A stretch of DNA of 64,000 bases from JAGWJU01 sp035533295 (GCA_035533295.1 DATLUA010000002.1:11677-75676); one strand, 5' to 3'. Numbered from the stretch's first letter, positions 19,090-26,840 are shown. The notes: generated by a model from the sequence alone, not told the origin. Translations and numbers: made by a program.

Positions 19090-19464
19090 TTAACGGGACA
19101 CCGCCGCCTTGGTCCAGTCGAACACGATGGCCGGGTTGGTCGGATTGTAGGCCGCGTCGCACATCGAGGCGTTGATGAACGCGGTGTGCTCGTTCTTCGT
19201 GATGCCGTAGCCTTCATGCACGTGGCCGAAGATATGGTACTTCGGCTTGATCCTCTCCACGGCGGCCAGGAGGTCCGCGCAGCCGACGCGCTCTGTCTTT
19301 CCGTAGGAGGGGATGTCGTCGCCATGCCCGAGAGGCGGGCCATGAGTCAGAAGGATAGGGGAGCCGACGTCCGTCATGTCGCCGGCGTGGATGAAGACGT
19401 CGCCCTCCGGAATGGGCAGCCGATCGTGCATCGTGTGGGTGTCCGAGACGCAAACGAACCGCAT
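19090..19464 (-). CDS. Metallophosphoesterase with internal deletion
   Basis: 124 residues of calcineurin-like phosphoesterase. Block I (VCVSDTHTMHD), block II (FIHAGDM) and the C-terminal ILLTHGPPLG, KYHIFGHVHEGYG and AFINASMC are excellent matches to the MPPED1/2-like group. However, block II runs straight into the LTHGPP block: the GNHD/E block and roughly 80-90 residues between them are missing. The metal-bridging asparagine and a catalytic histidine are therefore absent, so this is probably an inactive, in-frame-deleted copy. It is convergent with the nucleotidyltransferase gene. Confidence 0.75.
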   Translation of the reverse strand: MRFVCVSDTHTMHDRLPIPEGDVFIHAGDMTDVGSPILLTHGPPLGHGDDIPSYGKTERVGCADLLAAVERIKPKYHIFGHVHEGYGITKNEHTAFINASMCDAAYNPTNPAIVFDWTKAAVSR

Positions 19465-19478
19465 AATCTGCCGCCGTT

Positions 19479-20915
19479 CTACCGTCTGTCCTTGATAATG
19501 TTCATCTTCCGGAAAAATCCGCTTCTGTGCTTGCGCTCGAACTCCTCGGGGCTCATGGATTCAAGGAGCCCCAGGTTGTTGCGGGCCACCTCATAATCCG
19601 GGTTTAACTTCAAGGCGGCCTTCAGCATGGCCAGGGCCTCCTCGCGATTTCCCGACATTACGTAAGCCGTGGCCATGTTGCCCAAGACCCGATACGCCTC
19701 CGGGTGGTCCTTGACCATGGGATAGACTTTTTGGAGAAGATCGAGAGCGGTCTGAGTCTGCCCAGCCTTGAGATGATCCGTGGCCTGGTTGACCAAGCCC
19801 ATCGCCTGAGACTCCGCTTCCCCTGCGGCCATTGGCGTCACTTGAATCTCGTAGCCAACTTCCTGTTGAGGGTTCCCAAGAGCACGGCGCTCCTCTAGAA
19901 TGGCTTGCCGAGGGCTCTTGCCGCCCAGTTCCTTCTGCGGCGCGGCAAGCCACTCACGCGTGATCTCACGCGCCTTGGAAGTAAAATCACCGCTTTCCAT
20001 TTCTTCATTAGTGAGGCGGCCCATGACGAATCGCTGCAGGTCCGCGAGGAGCGAGCGTTCCTTGGGTCCGGGCTTGGGTGTGTCTTCGGCCAGCGTTAGA
20101 TTCCACATGGCTTGAAGAAGGGGAGCGACTTCCTTGGCCGCCTCCGCGGATGGGGCCTTGCCGAGGACGACCTTAGAAAGCGGATGCTCCTTGGCGGCCT
20201 TCTTATGGGCCGCGAGGATGTCTTCCTCGATCTGAGCGACAGTGATATCCGCCACGCGCCAGCGTTGCAGGAGCGAAGCGAGCCGCGCGCGGACGCGGTG
20301 CAGGCCCTCCTTCTCCCATTCCACCGGAGGGACGAACAATCCAAGGACGAACCGGTGGCTGATGGGTTCGTCCTTAAGTGCTTCGCCGCGAGACTGCATG
20401 AGACGCTCCATGTGGTAGCCGGCCTCGTCAGGAAGCCGCGCGACAAAACTTGACAACGCCCAGTGGTCCTGAAAGCGGAAGAGCCGGGCAATCAGGAACT
20501 GACCCTCCCTTCCATCCTCCGATCCCTTCGCGTCGAGGACACGACAGGTTTCCCCGCGCGGGATGGGCGTCAAGTCCAGCCACTCGCCCGCCTTGCGCGC
20601 GGTCAGTTTGAATATGCCGAAGCGACTGTCTTCTTTGAAGCCTTGATAGGCGGCCGCCTCGGTCTTGTCGAAGCGTCGCTGGTTGGTCTTGATGAATAGA
20701 TCGAGAGGAGTCAAGCCGCACCGCGTGAGCCGGCGCTCAAGGAGGAACCAATCCTTAAACAGCGCGCCGATCAGATCGCGGCCGTCTTTTGGAATACGGC
20801 TCGGGCTGATGAAGAACTCCTCCATGGCCTCCGGCTCCTCGACCGCGACCATGCCCTCGCGTTGAGCCCAGCCCGTGAATTTATTGAAGTACTTATGCGC
20901 CTTGGACTGCGTCAT
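19479..20915 (-). CDS. Uncharacterised protein with C-terminal TPRs
   Basis: 478 residues, no signal peptide. The first 330 residues match nothing I can name: an aromatic, charged N-terminus, then helical segments. Residues about 325-350 (EWLAAPQKELGGKSPRQAIL) resemble the short W-L-x-x-P-x-x-x-L-x-G-K-S-P-x-x-A motif of MbcA/ParS-like proteins. About 370-460 form two or three TPRs (ALDLLQKVYPMVKDHPEAY, AMLKAALKLNPDYEVARNNLG). It sits between a damaged phosphoesterase and RhuM in an accessory region. An antitoxin-like or adaptor role is speculation. Confidence 0.75.
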   Translation of the reverse strand: MTQSKAHKYFNKFTGWAQREGMVAVEEPEAMEEFFISPSRIPKDGRDLIGALFKDWFLLERRLTRCGLTPLDLFIKTNQRRFDKTEAAAYQGFKEDSRFGIFKLTARKAGEWLDLTPIPRGETCRVLDAKGSEDGREGQFLIARLFRFQDHWALSSFVARLPDEAGYHMERLMQSRGEALKDEPISHRFVLGLFVPPVEWEKEGLHRVRARLASLLQRWRVADITVAQIEEDILAAHKKAAKEHPLSKVVLGKAPSAEAAKEVAPLLQAMWNLTLAEDTPKPGPKERSLLADLQRFVMGRLTNEEMESGDFTSKAREITREWLAAPQKELGGKSPRQAILEERRALGNPQQEVGYEIQVTPMAAGEAESQAMGLVNQATDHLKAGQTQTALDLLQKVYPMVKDHPEAYRVLGNMATAYVMSGNREEALAMLKAALKLNPDYEVARNNLGLLESMSPEEFERKHRSGFFRKMNIIKDRR

Positions 20916-20932
20916 GTCCTGCTTCCCATGGC

Positions 20933-22009
20933 CTATGCCTTGCCGCGTTTTTTTCGCGGACCGGGACGTTTCTTGCGCTCGGTCTCCAGCGCTTTGGCCG
21001 ATGTCCGGAGATCCTCAAGATACCGGGCCGCGGCAGAGGCCTCCGCTTCCAGCCGCCGGCGCTCGGCGAAGGCGTCGTATTGCTCGTTGGCCCAGGAAAG
21101 CACCTCTTCATGGGTCACTTTGCCGGAATCGGGAAGCACCGGCAGCTCCGTCTGCTGGAGAAACTGGTCCAGGAACGCGGTCCAGTCCCGCATCTGGATG
21201 TCCTGGCGGCGCTGGGCCCGGAACTCGGCCTGATCCAGGAACATGACCACGATCCGGTTGAGCGTGTCGATTTCCTTCTCCGTCAGATAGTTCTTCGCCG
21301 TCGCCACGTCGCGCTTGAGCACCCGGCTGCCGCTCCAAGATGTCAGGCCCATGTTGGCTTTGCCGGCGTCGGCTCTCCTGCGGACGATCTCGGCAGCGGT
21401 CATGCCGGCCGCCGCGTAGTGCATCTTGTTCTGCATCGCGGCGAAGAAGGCCTGCGTCTCCTCCTGCCCCTCGACGTAGTCCATGGCCATGGCGAATATC
21501 TCCCGGATGCGCTGATAAACGCGGGCTTCGCTGGCCCGTATCTCGCGGATGCGGACCAGCAGTTCGTCAAAATAGTCGGCCAGCCTATCGTGGCCCTTGA
21601 GACGCTCGTCATCCAAGGTGAAGCCCTTGATGAGGTACTCCCGCAGCCGTTCGGTCGCCCATTGCCGGAACTGCACCCCGCGCGGCGAGCGGACCCGATA
21701 GCCGACGGCTAGGATCATGTCCAGGTTATAGAGCTTGATTTGGCGCCGGACGGCGCGCCCGCCTTCCTGGCGAACTTGTAAGTGTTCCTTACAAGTTGCC
21801 GCCTCCGACAGCTCGCCGTCCTTGTAGATTTCTCCGATGTGGATGGTGACGTTCTGCGGCGTCGTTTGGAACAGCTCCGCCATGAGCGCCTGGGACAGCC
21901 AAACCGTGCCGCCCTCCAGCCTGACCTGGATATGGCTCTGCCCATCCTCGGCCTGGTAGATGATGATTTCCGACTTGGCCGGTTTCTCCGGCGAGTTTTC
22001 CGTCATCAT
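20933..22009 (-). CDS. rhuM: RhuM family protein
   Basis: 358 residues. It matches the RhuM (virulence RhuM) family: IIIYQAEDGQSHIQVRLEGG, TVWLSQALMAELFQTTPQN, NLDMILAVGYRVRSPRG, FRQWATERLREYLIKGFTLD. The N-terminal HTH-like block and the BRO/KilA-like middle suggest DNA binding. The family occurs on pathogenicity and defence islands and its function is unresolved. The C-terminal region is helical (YDAFAERRRLEAEASAAARY) and ends in a basic tail. The ATGATG start at 22009 overlaps the upstream stop by 4 bp, so it is co-translated with the pRiA4b ORF-3 protein. Confidence 0.9.
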   Translation of the reverse strand: MMTENSPEKPAKSEIIIYQAEDGQSHIQVRLEGGTVWLSQALMAELFQTTPQNVTIHIGEIYKDGELSEAATCKEHLQVRQEGGRAVRRQIKLYNLDMILAVGYRVRSPRGVQFRQWATERLREYLIKGFTLDDERLKGHDRLADYFDELLVRIREIRASEARVYQRIREIFAMAMDYVEGQEETQAFFAAMQNKMHYAAAGMTAAEIVRRRADAGKANMGLTSWSGSRVLKRDVATAKNYLTEKEIDTLNRIVVMFLDQAEFRAQRRQDIQMRDWTAFLDQFLQQTELPVLPDSGKVTHEEVLSWANEQYDAFAERRRLEAEASAAARYLEDLRTSAKALETERKKRPGPRKKRGKA

Positions 22010-22626
22010 TTTTTGCGGCCAAGGGCCTTGTTGGCCGCGGCCAGATCGAAGGCCTTCGGGTCGTAATCCCCGCCGACCCAATCGACCATCTCGTCGTGCT
22101 GCTCGTGCTTGGGATCGCGCAGCGCGGCGAGCAAATCCTCGCAGCCGCCGATGCCGCCGCAGTCCTCCGGGGGGCAAGCCCCTGCGCCGGCCAAACATTC
22201 GGGCCCTTTGAATGCGCCCGTGGCCGGCGTGATGGACTCCACCTTGATTTCATGGCCCCAGCTGTCGCCCATGTCGTACTCGTAGAAAAACTTCGCGCCA
22301 GTTTTGCGCGCAATGTCCCAAAGCACGAACTTCCGCTCGTCCTCGACGTCGTCCCAGTCCGGCGTCCGAGGGGCGATGCGCGTCTTGCCGACATGGAACA
22401 TGTGCAGATGGCAATCGCTCCAGCCCATGGCGTACTGGATGACCCGATGGAGGCTGCCCAGGCTCGCGTCTCCCGGCACGAGGACCCGCCGCCAGACCGG
22501 CGGCTCCAGGCCGACGAGAGTGATCTTGAGCTGGTAGACCTTGGCCGCGGCCTGGTCCAGCTCTTTTTTGACCTCATTGGGGACCCAGCCCCTATTCTTA
22601 AGTTGGTCAAGAGACTTTGTATTCAT
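22006..22626 (-). CDS. pRiA4b ORF-3-like protein
   Basis: 206 residues of the plasmid pRiA4b ORF-3 family: YQLKITLVGLEPPVWRRVLV, LGSLHRVIQYAMGWSDCHLH, FYEYDMGDSWGHEIKVE, and a Cys-rich CPPEDCGGIGGCEDLL ending in GGDYDPKAFDL. The function of the family is unknown; it is frequent on plasmids, transposons and islands. It is first in a two-gene unit with rhuM. Its start lies about 24 bp from the left copy of the tRNA-associated repeat. Confidence 0.9.
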   Translation of the reverse strand: MNTKSLDQLKNRGWVPNEVKKELDQAAAKVYQLKITLVGLEPPVWRRVLVPGDASLGSLHRVIQYAMGWSDCHLHMFHVGKTRIAPRTPDWDDVEDERKFVLWDIARKTGAKFFYEYDMGDSWGHEIKVESITPATGAFKGPECLAGAGACPPEDCGGIGGCEDLLAALRDPKHEQHDEMVDWVGGDYDPKAFDLAAANKALGRKK

Positions 22627-22649
22627 AGGCTGGATTCTCCACCCAAAAA

Positions 22650-22725
22650 CCGAAACGGCGCGTTTTATCGCACCATTTCGGCTTTTGGAACGCCGGGTTC
22701 AACAATTAAGAGCTGGCGGGGCCGA
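22650..22725. repeat. Left copy of tRNA-Asp-associated direct repeat
   Basis: Matches 25080-25155 without gaps. The first 41 nt (22650-22690) are identical, the next 20 nt match at 13 positions, and the final stretch (AAGAGCTGGCGGGG) matches again. It contains the terminator-like hairpin and the 3' tip of tRNA-Asp. The rest of this 368-bp gap (22627-22994) has no convincing gene. At 22959-22980 a further 22-nt stretch matches the anticodon-arm region of tRNA-Asp at 19 of 22 positions, so this may be a disrupted tRNA copy. Confidence 0.7.
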
Positions 22726-22994
22726 GGGAATCGATTTACCGACGGCCTAAATCCCGCCCCTGTTCCAGCGCCAGAAAAAGCATATATTTTCCAAGCTTTC
22801 GCGCTCAACTGGTCCGTGACGTGGGGCTGCATCATGAACGGGGAGCGCGTGGTGTTGGAGACTGCCCCTTCGCCGGACCGAAAAACCATGGACTTCGACA
22901 TCCCGGAGTTCAAATGCCGTCGTGCTATCGAAAGAACGGCGGGAGCAATACCAATAAGTCTCTGCCCTGACGGGGCGGCGCTCGGAGAATTTCT

Positions 22995-23336
22995 CTAAGC
23001 GGCAGCCAGCCGTTGAATGAGCGGCAAGGCCTGTTTGGCTTTGCTTTCGGCGATGCAGAACGGGACGAACTTCAGACCGAGAGCTTCCGCCATCTTCGCC
23101 ACGCGATCCATGGACGCGGCCCGTAAGCCGCCGCCTTTAAGATCGCGGGATATCGCGCTCTTTTGAGTTCCCATGGCCTTCGCGAGGTCGGAGTAACTCC
23201 AATGCTTTTTTTCCAAGGCGTTGAGCATCTGGACTTCCAGCTTGAAGAGCTCGTAGCTCTCCTCATGACGCTTGCGGTAGGCGGGGTCCTCCATTTTCCG
23301 CGCCAAGAGCCCCTTGGCTTTCCCTTTAGTTTTCAT
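22995..23336 (-). CDS. HTH (XRE-type) antitoxin, HigA-like
   Basis: 113 residues. A central helix-turn-helix (WSYSDLAKAMGTQKSAISRD) is flanked by MLNALEKKH and by MDRVAKMAEALGLKFVPF. This is the architecture of XRE antitoxins that neutralise Gp49/HigB-like toxins and repress the shared promoter. It follows the toxin gene with an 11-bp overlap, the toxin-first order typical of higBA. Confidence 0.85.
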   Translation of the reverse strand: MKTKGKAKGLLARKMEDPAYRKRHEESYELFKLEVQMLNALEKKHWSYSDLAKAMGTQKSAISRDLKGGGLRAASMDRVAKMAEALGLKFVPFCIAESKAKQALPLIQRLAAA

Positions 23337-23748
23337 AGTAGGTTCCCTCCTGGACGCGCTTCAAATAGTCGTGCCTATAACGCACCGCGACTTTCAAATG
23401 CTCCAAATCGGCCTTGGTCATCTGTTGAGAATGCTTGTGATAGGCGTTGGTGATGATCACCTTGGCCCCGGCCGTCGTGAAGTTGAAAAATCTCTCGTCC
23501 CGCGGCTTCAGCGCATAAATCTTGTTGGGGCGGTCCTCGATCCGGTAAAGCGTTTTCGGAAGCAAGGAGCCCGGCTTCGTTTCGCACAAGTATTGGATCA
23601 TGTCGTCGAACCGGTCCTGGTCCATTTCGGCCAATCCAGCGTAATATTCCCGAGCCGGCATTTTGCTCTCTATCGTGTAGAACCACTCCGCCGTCAAATA
23701 ACGCCCCGGATGGATCAGGACGTCATCGTAGTCGGGATATTTGGCCAT
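23326..23748 (-). CDS. Gp49/HigB-like RelE-superfamily toxin
   Basis: 140 residues from ATG 23748. An in-frame ATG at 23817 is excluded because it lies upstream of the promoter at 23762-23790. The C-terminal half carries the phage-derived Gp49-like/HigB pattern: KIYALKPRDERFFNFTT, KVIITNAYHKHSQQM, then YRHDYLKRVQEG. Family members are ribosome-dependent mRNA interferases. It is first of a two-gene toxin-antitoxin unit. The N-terminus (about 60 residues) is longer than in minimal HigB and unassigned. Confidence 0.8.
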   Translation of the reverse strand: MAKYPDYDDVLIHPGRYLTAEWFYTIESKMPAREYYAGLAEMDQDRFDDMIQYLCETKPGSLLPKTLYRIEDRPNKIYALKPRDERFFNFTTAGAKVIITNAYHKHSQQMTKADLEHLKVAVRYRHDYLKRVQEGTYYEN

Positions 23749-23761
23749 TTCCGCTACTCGT

Positions 23762-23790
23762 AAGTTAACATATAAGTGAACGACTGTCAA
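23762..23790 (-). promoter_or_regulatory. Promoter of the toxin-antitoxin pair
   Basis: On the minus strand TTGACA (23790-23785), a 17-nt spacer and TAACTT (23767-23762) place transcription start near 23755, only about 7 nt before the toxin ATG. Within the promoter GTTCAC and GTTAAC flank TTATAT, a possible imperfect operator for the HTH antitoxin. Confidence 0.55.
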
Positions 23791-23916
23791 GAGCCAACCG
23801 TTGCCCCAGAAAATCAACCTTGTCCACGACGTCCAGGGGCGGCGAAAGGCTAGGAAGGCCGCCGGTCGCGTTTTTGATGGGCGTACTTGGGATGAGAGGC
23901 CCCAGTTGGATTCGGC

Positions 23917-24597
23917 CTAACCATTCAAATCCAAGGCAGGTTTTAAGTTCCCCACCCGGAGATCGTTTAGAGCGCCCATGCGTTGTTTATGATCCTCCGC
24001 ACTGAGAAAATCTTCTCTTAGAAGTAGGCGCAGAAAGTCTTCTACAGGGGTATCGTTCTTCCTGTTGTTGCATTGGCGGCAGGCCGCCACGACGTTTTTA
24101 TAGCTGTTATTGCCTTCGGGTCTTGAAACTACATGTTCGATGACGTAGTTTTGAGGATTCAGCTTCCTAAGACAGTAGAAGCACTGATCATTTTCACGAC
24201 TCAAAATAGCCTGACGATTTTGCGGGAGAAAAAAATCTATTTCCTCCAATACCGGTGGATTGCTTGCCGGCGATTTCGCCAGGATAACACCAGGTATTTC
24301 TGCGGGCAGCTTTAATCGAATTTTTCTTCCTTCGCGGGTTGAATCCAGAATTTCTATACAGCCCTTGGATTGCAGGGATTGCAGTTTTTCATAAGCAGTA
24401 CTCTCAGACATTGGCTTGCCCTTTTCGCCAATTCCGCATGCCATACGTTTTCTGGCCGATTTGAATCCGATTACAACTTCATCCAGACCAATCAGGCAGC
24501 TATGACGAAATATGTACAGATAAATTGCCTGCTCATAGGTGTCGAGCCTGGGGGCCAGAAAATCCTGAAACTCCTCAAGTATCTTTTTCAGTTCCAT
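23917..24597 (-). CDS. HNH endonuclease with N-terminal winged helix
   Basis: 226 residues. The N-terminal half (about 15-100: YLYIFRHSCLIG, STAYEKLQSLQSKGCIEI) is a replication-protein-like winged helix. The C-terminal half is an HNH nuclease with C-x2-C (CFYC), YVIEHVVSRPEG, NVVAACRQCNNRKND: paired zinc knuckles, the central histidine and the N/K-rich catalytic helix are intact. Base composition is clearly more AT-rich than the flanking chromosome, a sign of transfer. It lies alone between the toxin-antitoxin pair and a small orphan gene inside the repeat-bounded segment. Confidence 0.85.
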   Translation of the reverse strand: MELKKILEEFQDFLAPRLDTYEQAIYLYIFRHSCLIGLDEVVIGFKSARKRMACGIGEKGKPMSESTAYEKLQSLQSKGCIEILDSTREGRKIRLKLPAEIPGVILAKSPASNPPVLEEIDFFLPQNRQAILSRENDQCFYCLRKLNPQNYVIEHVVSRPEGNNSYKNVVAACRQCNNRKNDTPVEDFLRLLLREDFLSAEDHKQRMGALNDLRVGNLKPALDLNG

Positions 24598-24718
24598 CCG
24601 TTAATGATAACATTTTATAAAACTTCCCTTAGAAGGTCGAACGCTCGACGGATCGCTTCTTAATTCCGCTTGATGTCTTGCCTGAGAGAAGGTAATTCCT
24701 CTATAAAGGAGGTGAAAC

Positions 24719-25012
24719 ATGGGCACGCGAAAAATTGCGATCAGCCTCGATATTCCTATCTGTTGGAATCTGATCGCCAACGGCGAGAGGATCATCGAGC
24801 AAGCGGGACCGGACTCGGTCGACGTCGAGGTTCGCGAAGGTTCCATCGACGGCGAGTCATGGCTTCAAGCGCTGTCGCGGCTATTGGATGAAGCGGAGGC
24901 GGAACTACGTCGCGTCGGGCGTCGCAGGCGTCGAGCAGTAGCAGATTTCGATTCCCGTCGTTCACTCAACCGACGGCATCAAAAAACCACCGTGAAGCGA
25001 ACAGGGCAGTAG
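24719..25012 (+). CDS. Small orphan protein, strong ribosome site
   Basis: 97 residues, no family recognised. The near-perfect Shine-Dalgarno AAAGGAGGTG sits 5 nt before the ATG, strong evidence of translation. Residues 1-60 alternate short strands and helices (KIAISLDIPICWNLI, DSVDVEVREGSIDGESW, LSRLLDEAEAELRR), followed by a very basic tail (RRVGRRRRRAV, RRSLNRRHQKT) that could bind nucleic acid. It is the last gene before tRNA-Asp and divergent from the HNH gene. Confidence 0.6.
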   Translation: MGTRKIAISLDIPICWNLIANGERIIEQAGPDSVDVEVREGSIDGESWLQALSRLLDEAEAELRRVGRRRRRAVADFDSRRSLNRRHQKTTVKRTGQ

Positions 25013-25074
25013 AGTAGACGAAAAACTGGGTTCGAATCGACATGCGCCGCGAAAATCACCGTCGTAGATGCCAA

Positions 25075-25116
25075 AAAAGCCGAAACGGCGCGTTTTATCG
25101 CACCATTTCGGCTTTT
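25075..25116 (-). terminator. Rho-independent terminator of tRNA-Asp
   Basis: Stem of 11 bp (AAAAGCCGAAA with TTTCGGCTTTT), then GG/CC and GCG/CGC pairs separated by two C-A mismatches, with a TTTTAT loop. On the minus strand it ends in a T-run just downstream of the tRNA. The same hairpin recurs at about 22646-22687. Confidence 0.75.
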
Positions 25117-25155
25117 GGAACAACGGATTAAACTTATAAGAGCTGGCGGGGTCGA
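25080..25155. repeat. Right copy of tRNA-Asp-associated direct repeat (putative attachment site)
   Basis: Overlaps the tRNA-Asp terminator and its 3' acceptor strand, in the same orientation as the copy at 22650-22725. The two copies bracket 2.43 kb that hold the toxin-antitoxin pair, the HNH gene and the orphan gene. The 3' end of a tRNA gene is the classic target of tyrosine integrases, but none is present between the copies. Confidence 0.65.
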
Positions 25156-25221
25156 CGGGATTTGAACCCGCGATCTCTGCCTTGACAGGGCAGCGTGTTA
25201 GGCCAGCTACACCACGACCCC
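25144..25221 (-). tRNA. tRNA-Asp (anticodon GTC)
   Basis: 78 nt including an encoded CCA. Acceptor GGGGTCG pairs with CGACCCC, discriminator G. The D-arm is GTGTAGCTGGCCTAACAC. The anticodon stem CTGCC/GGCAG encloses CTGTCAA, giving GTC. T-arm CGGGTTCAAATCCCG. On the minus strand CTGACA (25270-25265), an 18-nt spacer and TAGAAT (25246-25241) form the likely promoter, lying over the 3' end of the upstream membrane-protein gene. Confidence 0.97.
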
Positions 25222-25266
25222 AAAATTCGGGAAGCGCGCTATTCTAACATTTTTCCTTTTTGATTG

Positions 25267-26790
25267 TCAGCGCGCGCCAGCCCCGCCCGGCGCCGCGAGG
25301 TATATTTTTCCATCCGGCTCCCGCACCAGAATCGGGGCGTAGAGCCCCAGGAGTTTTCGGTTCCACCAAGCGCCGGTTTTCCTCTTTTCGGCGGGCGACG
25401 AGAACCAGTAGCGCCAGACGACGGCGCGCACCGCGATCGGCGGCCCATCCGCGAACGGATTGGCCTTAAAAAGATACAGCACGTCTTCATCCTGCTCCAG
25501 CAAGGCCTTTTCCACGCGCAGGACCCACGAGTATTGGCGCCAGCTTCCCAGCGAGGCAAACCACAAGTTCCAATCGAAGCGCGGCTGATAAGGAGCGTAA
25601 AGCCCCGGCGGTGTATTCACGTTCTGCGGCTTGTAGCGGAAGGGGTAGGGAGTCCAAGTCTTGCCGTCGCGCGCGCCTTGGAACTCGATTTCGTAGCGGG
25701 CCGTGGTCATCACCGCGAAAAGCCCGTAAGAATTGGCCACGCGCAGCGGCCCCAAGGCCTCGGCGGGCACAAGCGCCCAGGAGGGCAGGCGCGGAGCCAA
25801 AAGAGGAAACAAGACCAGCGTCGCGTAGAAAATCCAGGCCTGGGCAAAGCGCTTCAAGACCATCCCGGAACGCGCGTTCCATCCCGGCTCCGCCGCCGAC
25901 TCGCCCGTCTTGGCCGCGCGCCACCCCAAGGACTTGAAGAACTGGTCATCCAAAAGCAGCACGCTCAACGAAAGCAGCATATAATTAAGGAAGGTGTAGT
26001 TGGCCGTCAGAAGGATGCCGACCTGGAACGCCGCCGTGACAAAAAAGCAGGCCAGCCGCAAGGGTCGGCCCAGAAAGGCGGCCCACACGAATACGTTTTC
26101 CATGATCAGCGTGGCCAGCGCCGTCCCTTCGTGAAAGCGGCGCGGCAGATACTGCTGGGCGTAATAGCCGATCCACGTGGGCAGCGGGCCGTTCTCGTAG
26201 TAATGCTCCATCGCGGTCAGGCGCCGCCACTGCGGATCGCCGGAGGCGAGCTTGGCCACGCCGGACTCGAAGTAAATGCGGAACCACTCCCACACGAGCA
26301 GAAACCGGCCGACCCCGTCGGGCGGATCGTTTTCCCCCAAGCCGGGCAGGAATCCCGCCGGAGCGAAAAGGAAGGACAGCAGACCCGCCTCCAGAAGCAT
26401 GCCGTCCGATTGATAGGAGGAAAAATCGCCCGCGGCCGTGGCCAGCGACATATACATAACCTCGCAGACCAGCAGCATGGCCCTGGGCCAGACGTTCAAA
26501 AAAAGCAGCAGCGAAGCGGCAAGCCCGCAGCCGACCAGCACGGTCAAGGCCGCGTTGCCGCTGCCGATCCAAAGCAGGGACGGAACCTCCCAAATCCCGC
26601 GCCAGCCCGCATGCGATGCGGCCACGGCGCGCAGAAGCTCCTGCGCCGGCAGAATGCCGCGCGGACCCATCAAGCCCCGGACTTGAAACGCCCAAGAATA
26701 GAACGCCGAGAAGAAAATCGCCCCCATCGCCCGCATAAATATCCACCGGGCGCAAAAATACGTGGCTTGGCCGCTCTTATCTTTTGACAT
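25267..26790 (-). CDS. Lipase maturation factor-like multi-pass membrane protein
   Basis: 507 residues with about eight hydrophobic segments (for example LTVLVGCGLAASLLLFLNVW and FLNYMLLSLSVLLLDD). It resembles the LMF1 family: DFSSYQSDGMLLEAGLLSFL, ESGVAKLASGDPQWRRLTAM, HYYENGPLPTWIGYY, and a C-terminal soluble region with PRFDWNLWFASLG. Vertebrate LMF1 assists folding of secreted lipases in the ER; the bacterial role is not established. ATG 26790 was chosen because the preceding GTG (26820) lies within an AT-rich, promoter-like stretch shared with the divergent glycosyltransferase. Confidence 0.85.
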   Translation of the reverse strand: MSKDKSGQATYFCARWIFMRAMGAIFFSAFYSWAFQVRGLMGPRGILPAQELLRAVAASHAGWRGIWEVPSLLWIGSGNAALTVLVGCGLAASLLLFLNVWPRAMLLVCEVMYMSLATAAGDFSSYQSDGMLLEAGLLSFLFAPAGFLPGLGENDPPDGVGRFLLVWEWFRIYFESGVAKLASGDPQWRRLTAMEHYYENGPLPTWIGYYAQQYLPRRFHEGTALATLIMENVFVWAAFLGRPLRLACFFVTAAFQVGILLTANYTFLNYMLLSLSVLLLDDQFFKSLGWRAAKTGESAAEPGWNARSGMVLKRFAQAWIFYATLVLFPLLAPRLPSWALVPAEALGPLRVANSYGLFAVMTTARYEIEFQGARDGKTWTPYPFRYKPQNVNTPPGLYAPYQPRFDWNLWFASLGSWRQYSWVLRVEKALLEQDEDVLYLFKANPFADGPPIAVRAVVWRYWFSSPAEKRKTGAWWNRKLLGLYAPILVREPDGKIYLAAPGGAGAR

Positions 26791-26840
26791 CCTCGGGGTA
26801 AAATATATGCAATAAATCACGCTCGGCCAAGAGCGCCACC

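Noticed and set aside
22665..22913. 82-codon minus-strand frame near the left repeat
   Set aside because: It runs through the terminator hairpin and repeat, has no ribosome site and no family resemblance.
22650..22985. Possible tmRNA between the pRiA4b ORF-3 and HigA genes
   Set aside because: The span and CCCCGCCA end looked suggestive, but there is no tag-coding frame with a resume codon and no standard 5' GGGG-GATTTGGATTCGAC block. It is better explained as repeat plus tRNA remnant.
24678..24707. TTGCCT/TATAAA promoter for the small orphan gene
   Set aside because: The TATAAA overlaps the Shine-Dalgarno, so it cannot be the -10 of that mRNA.
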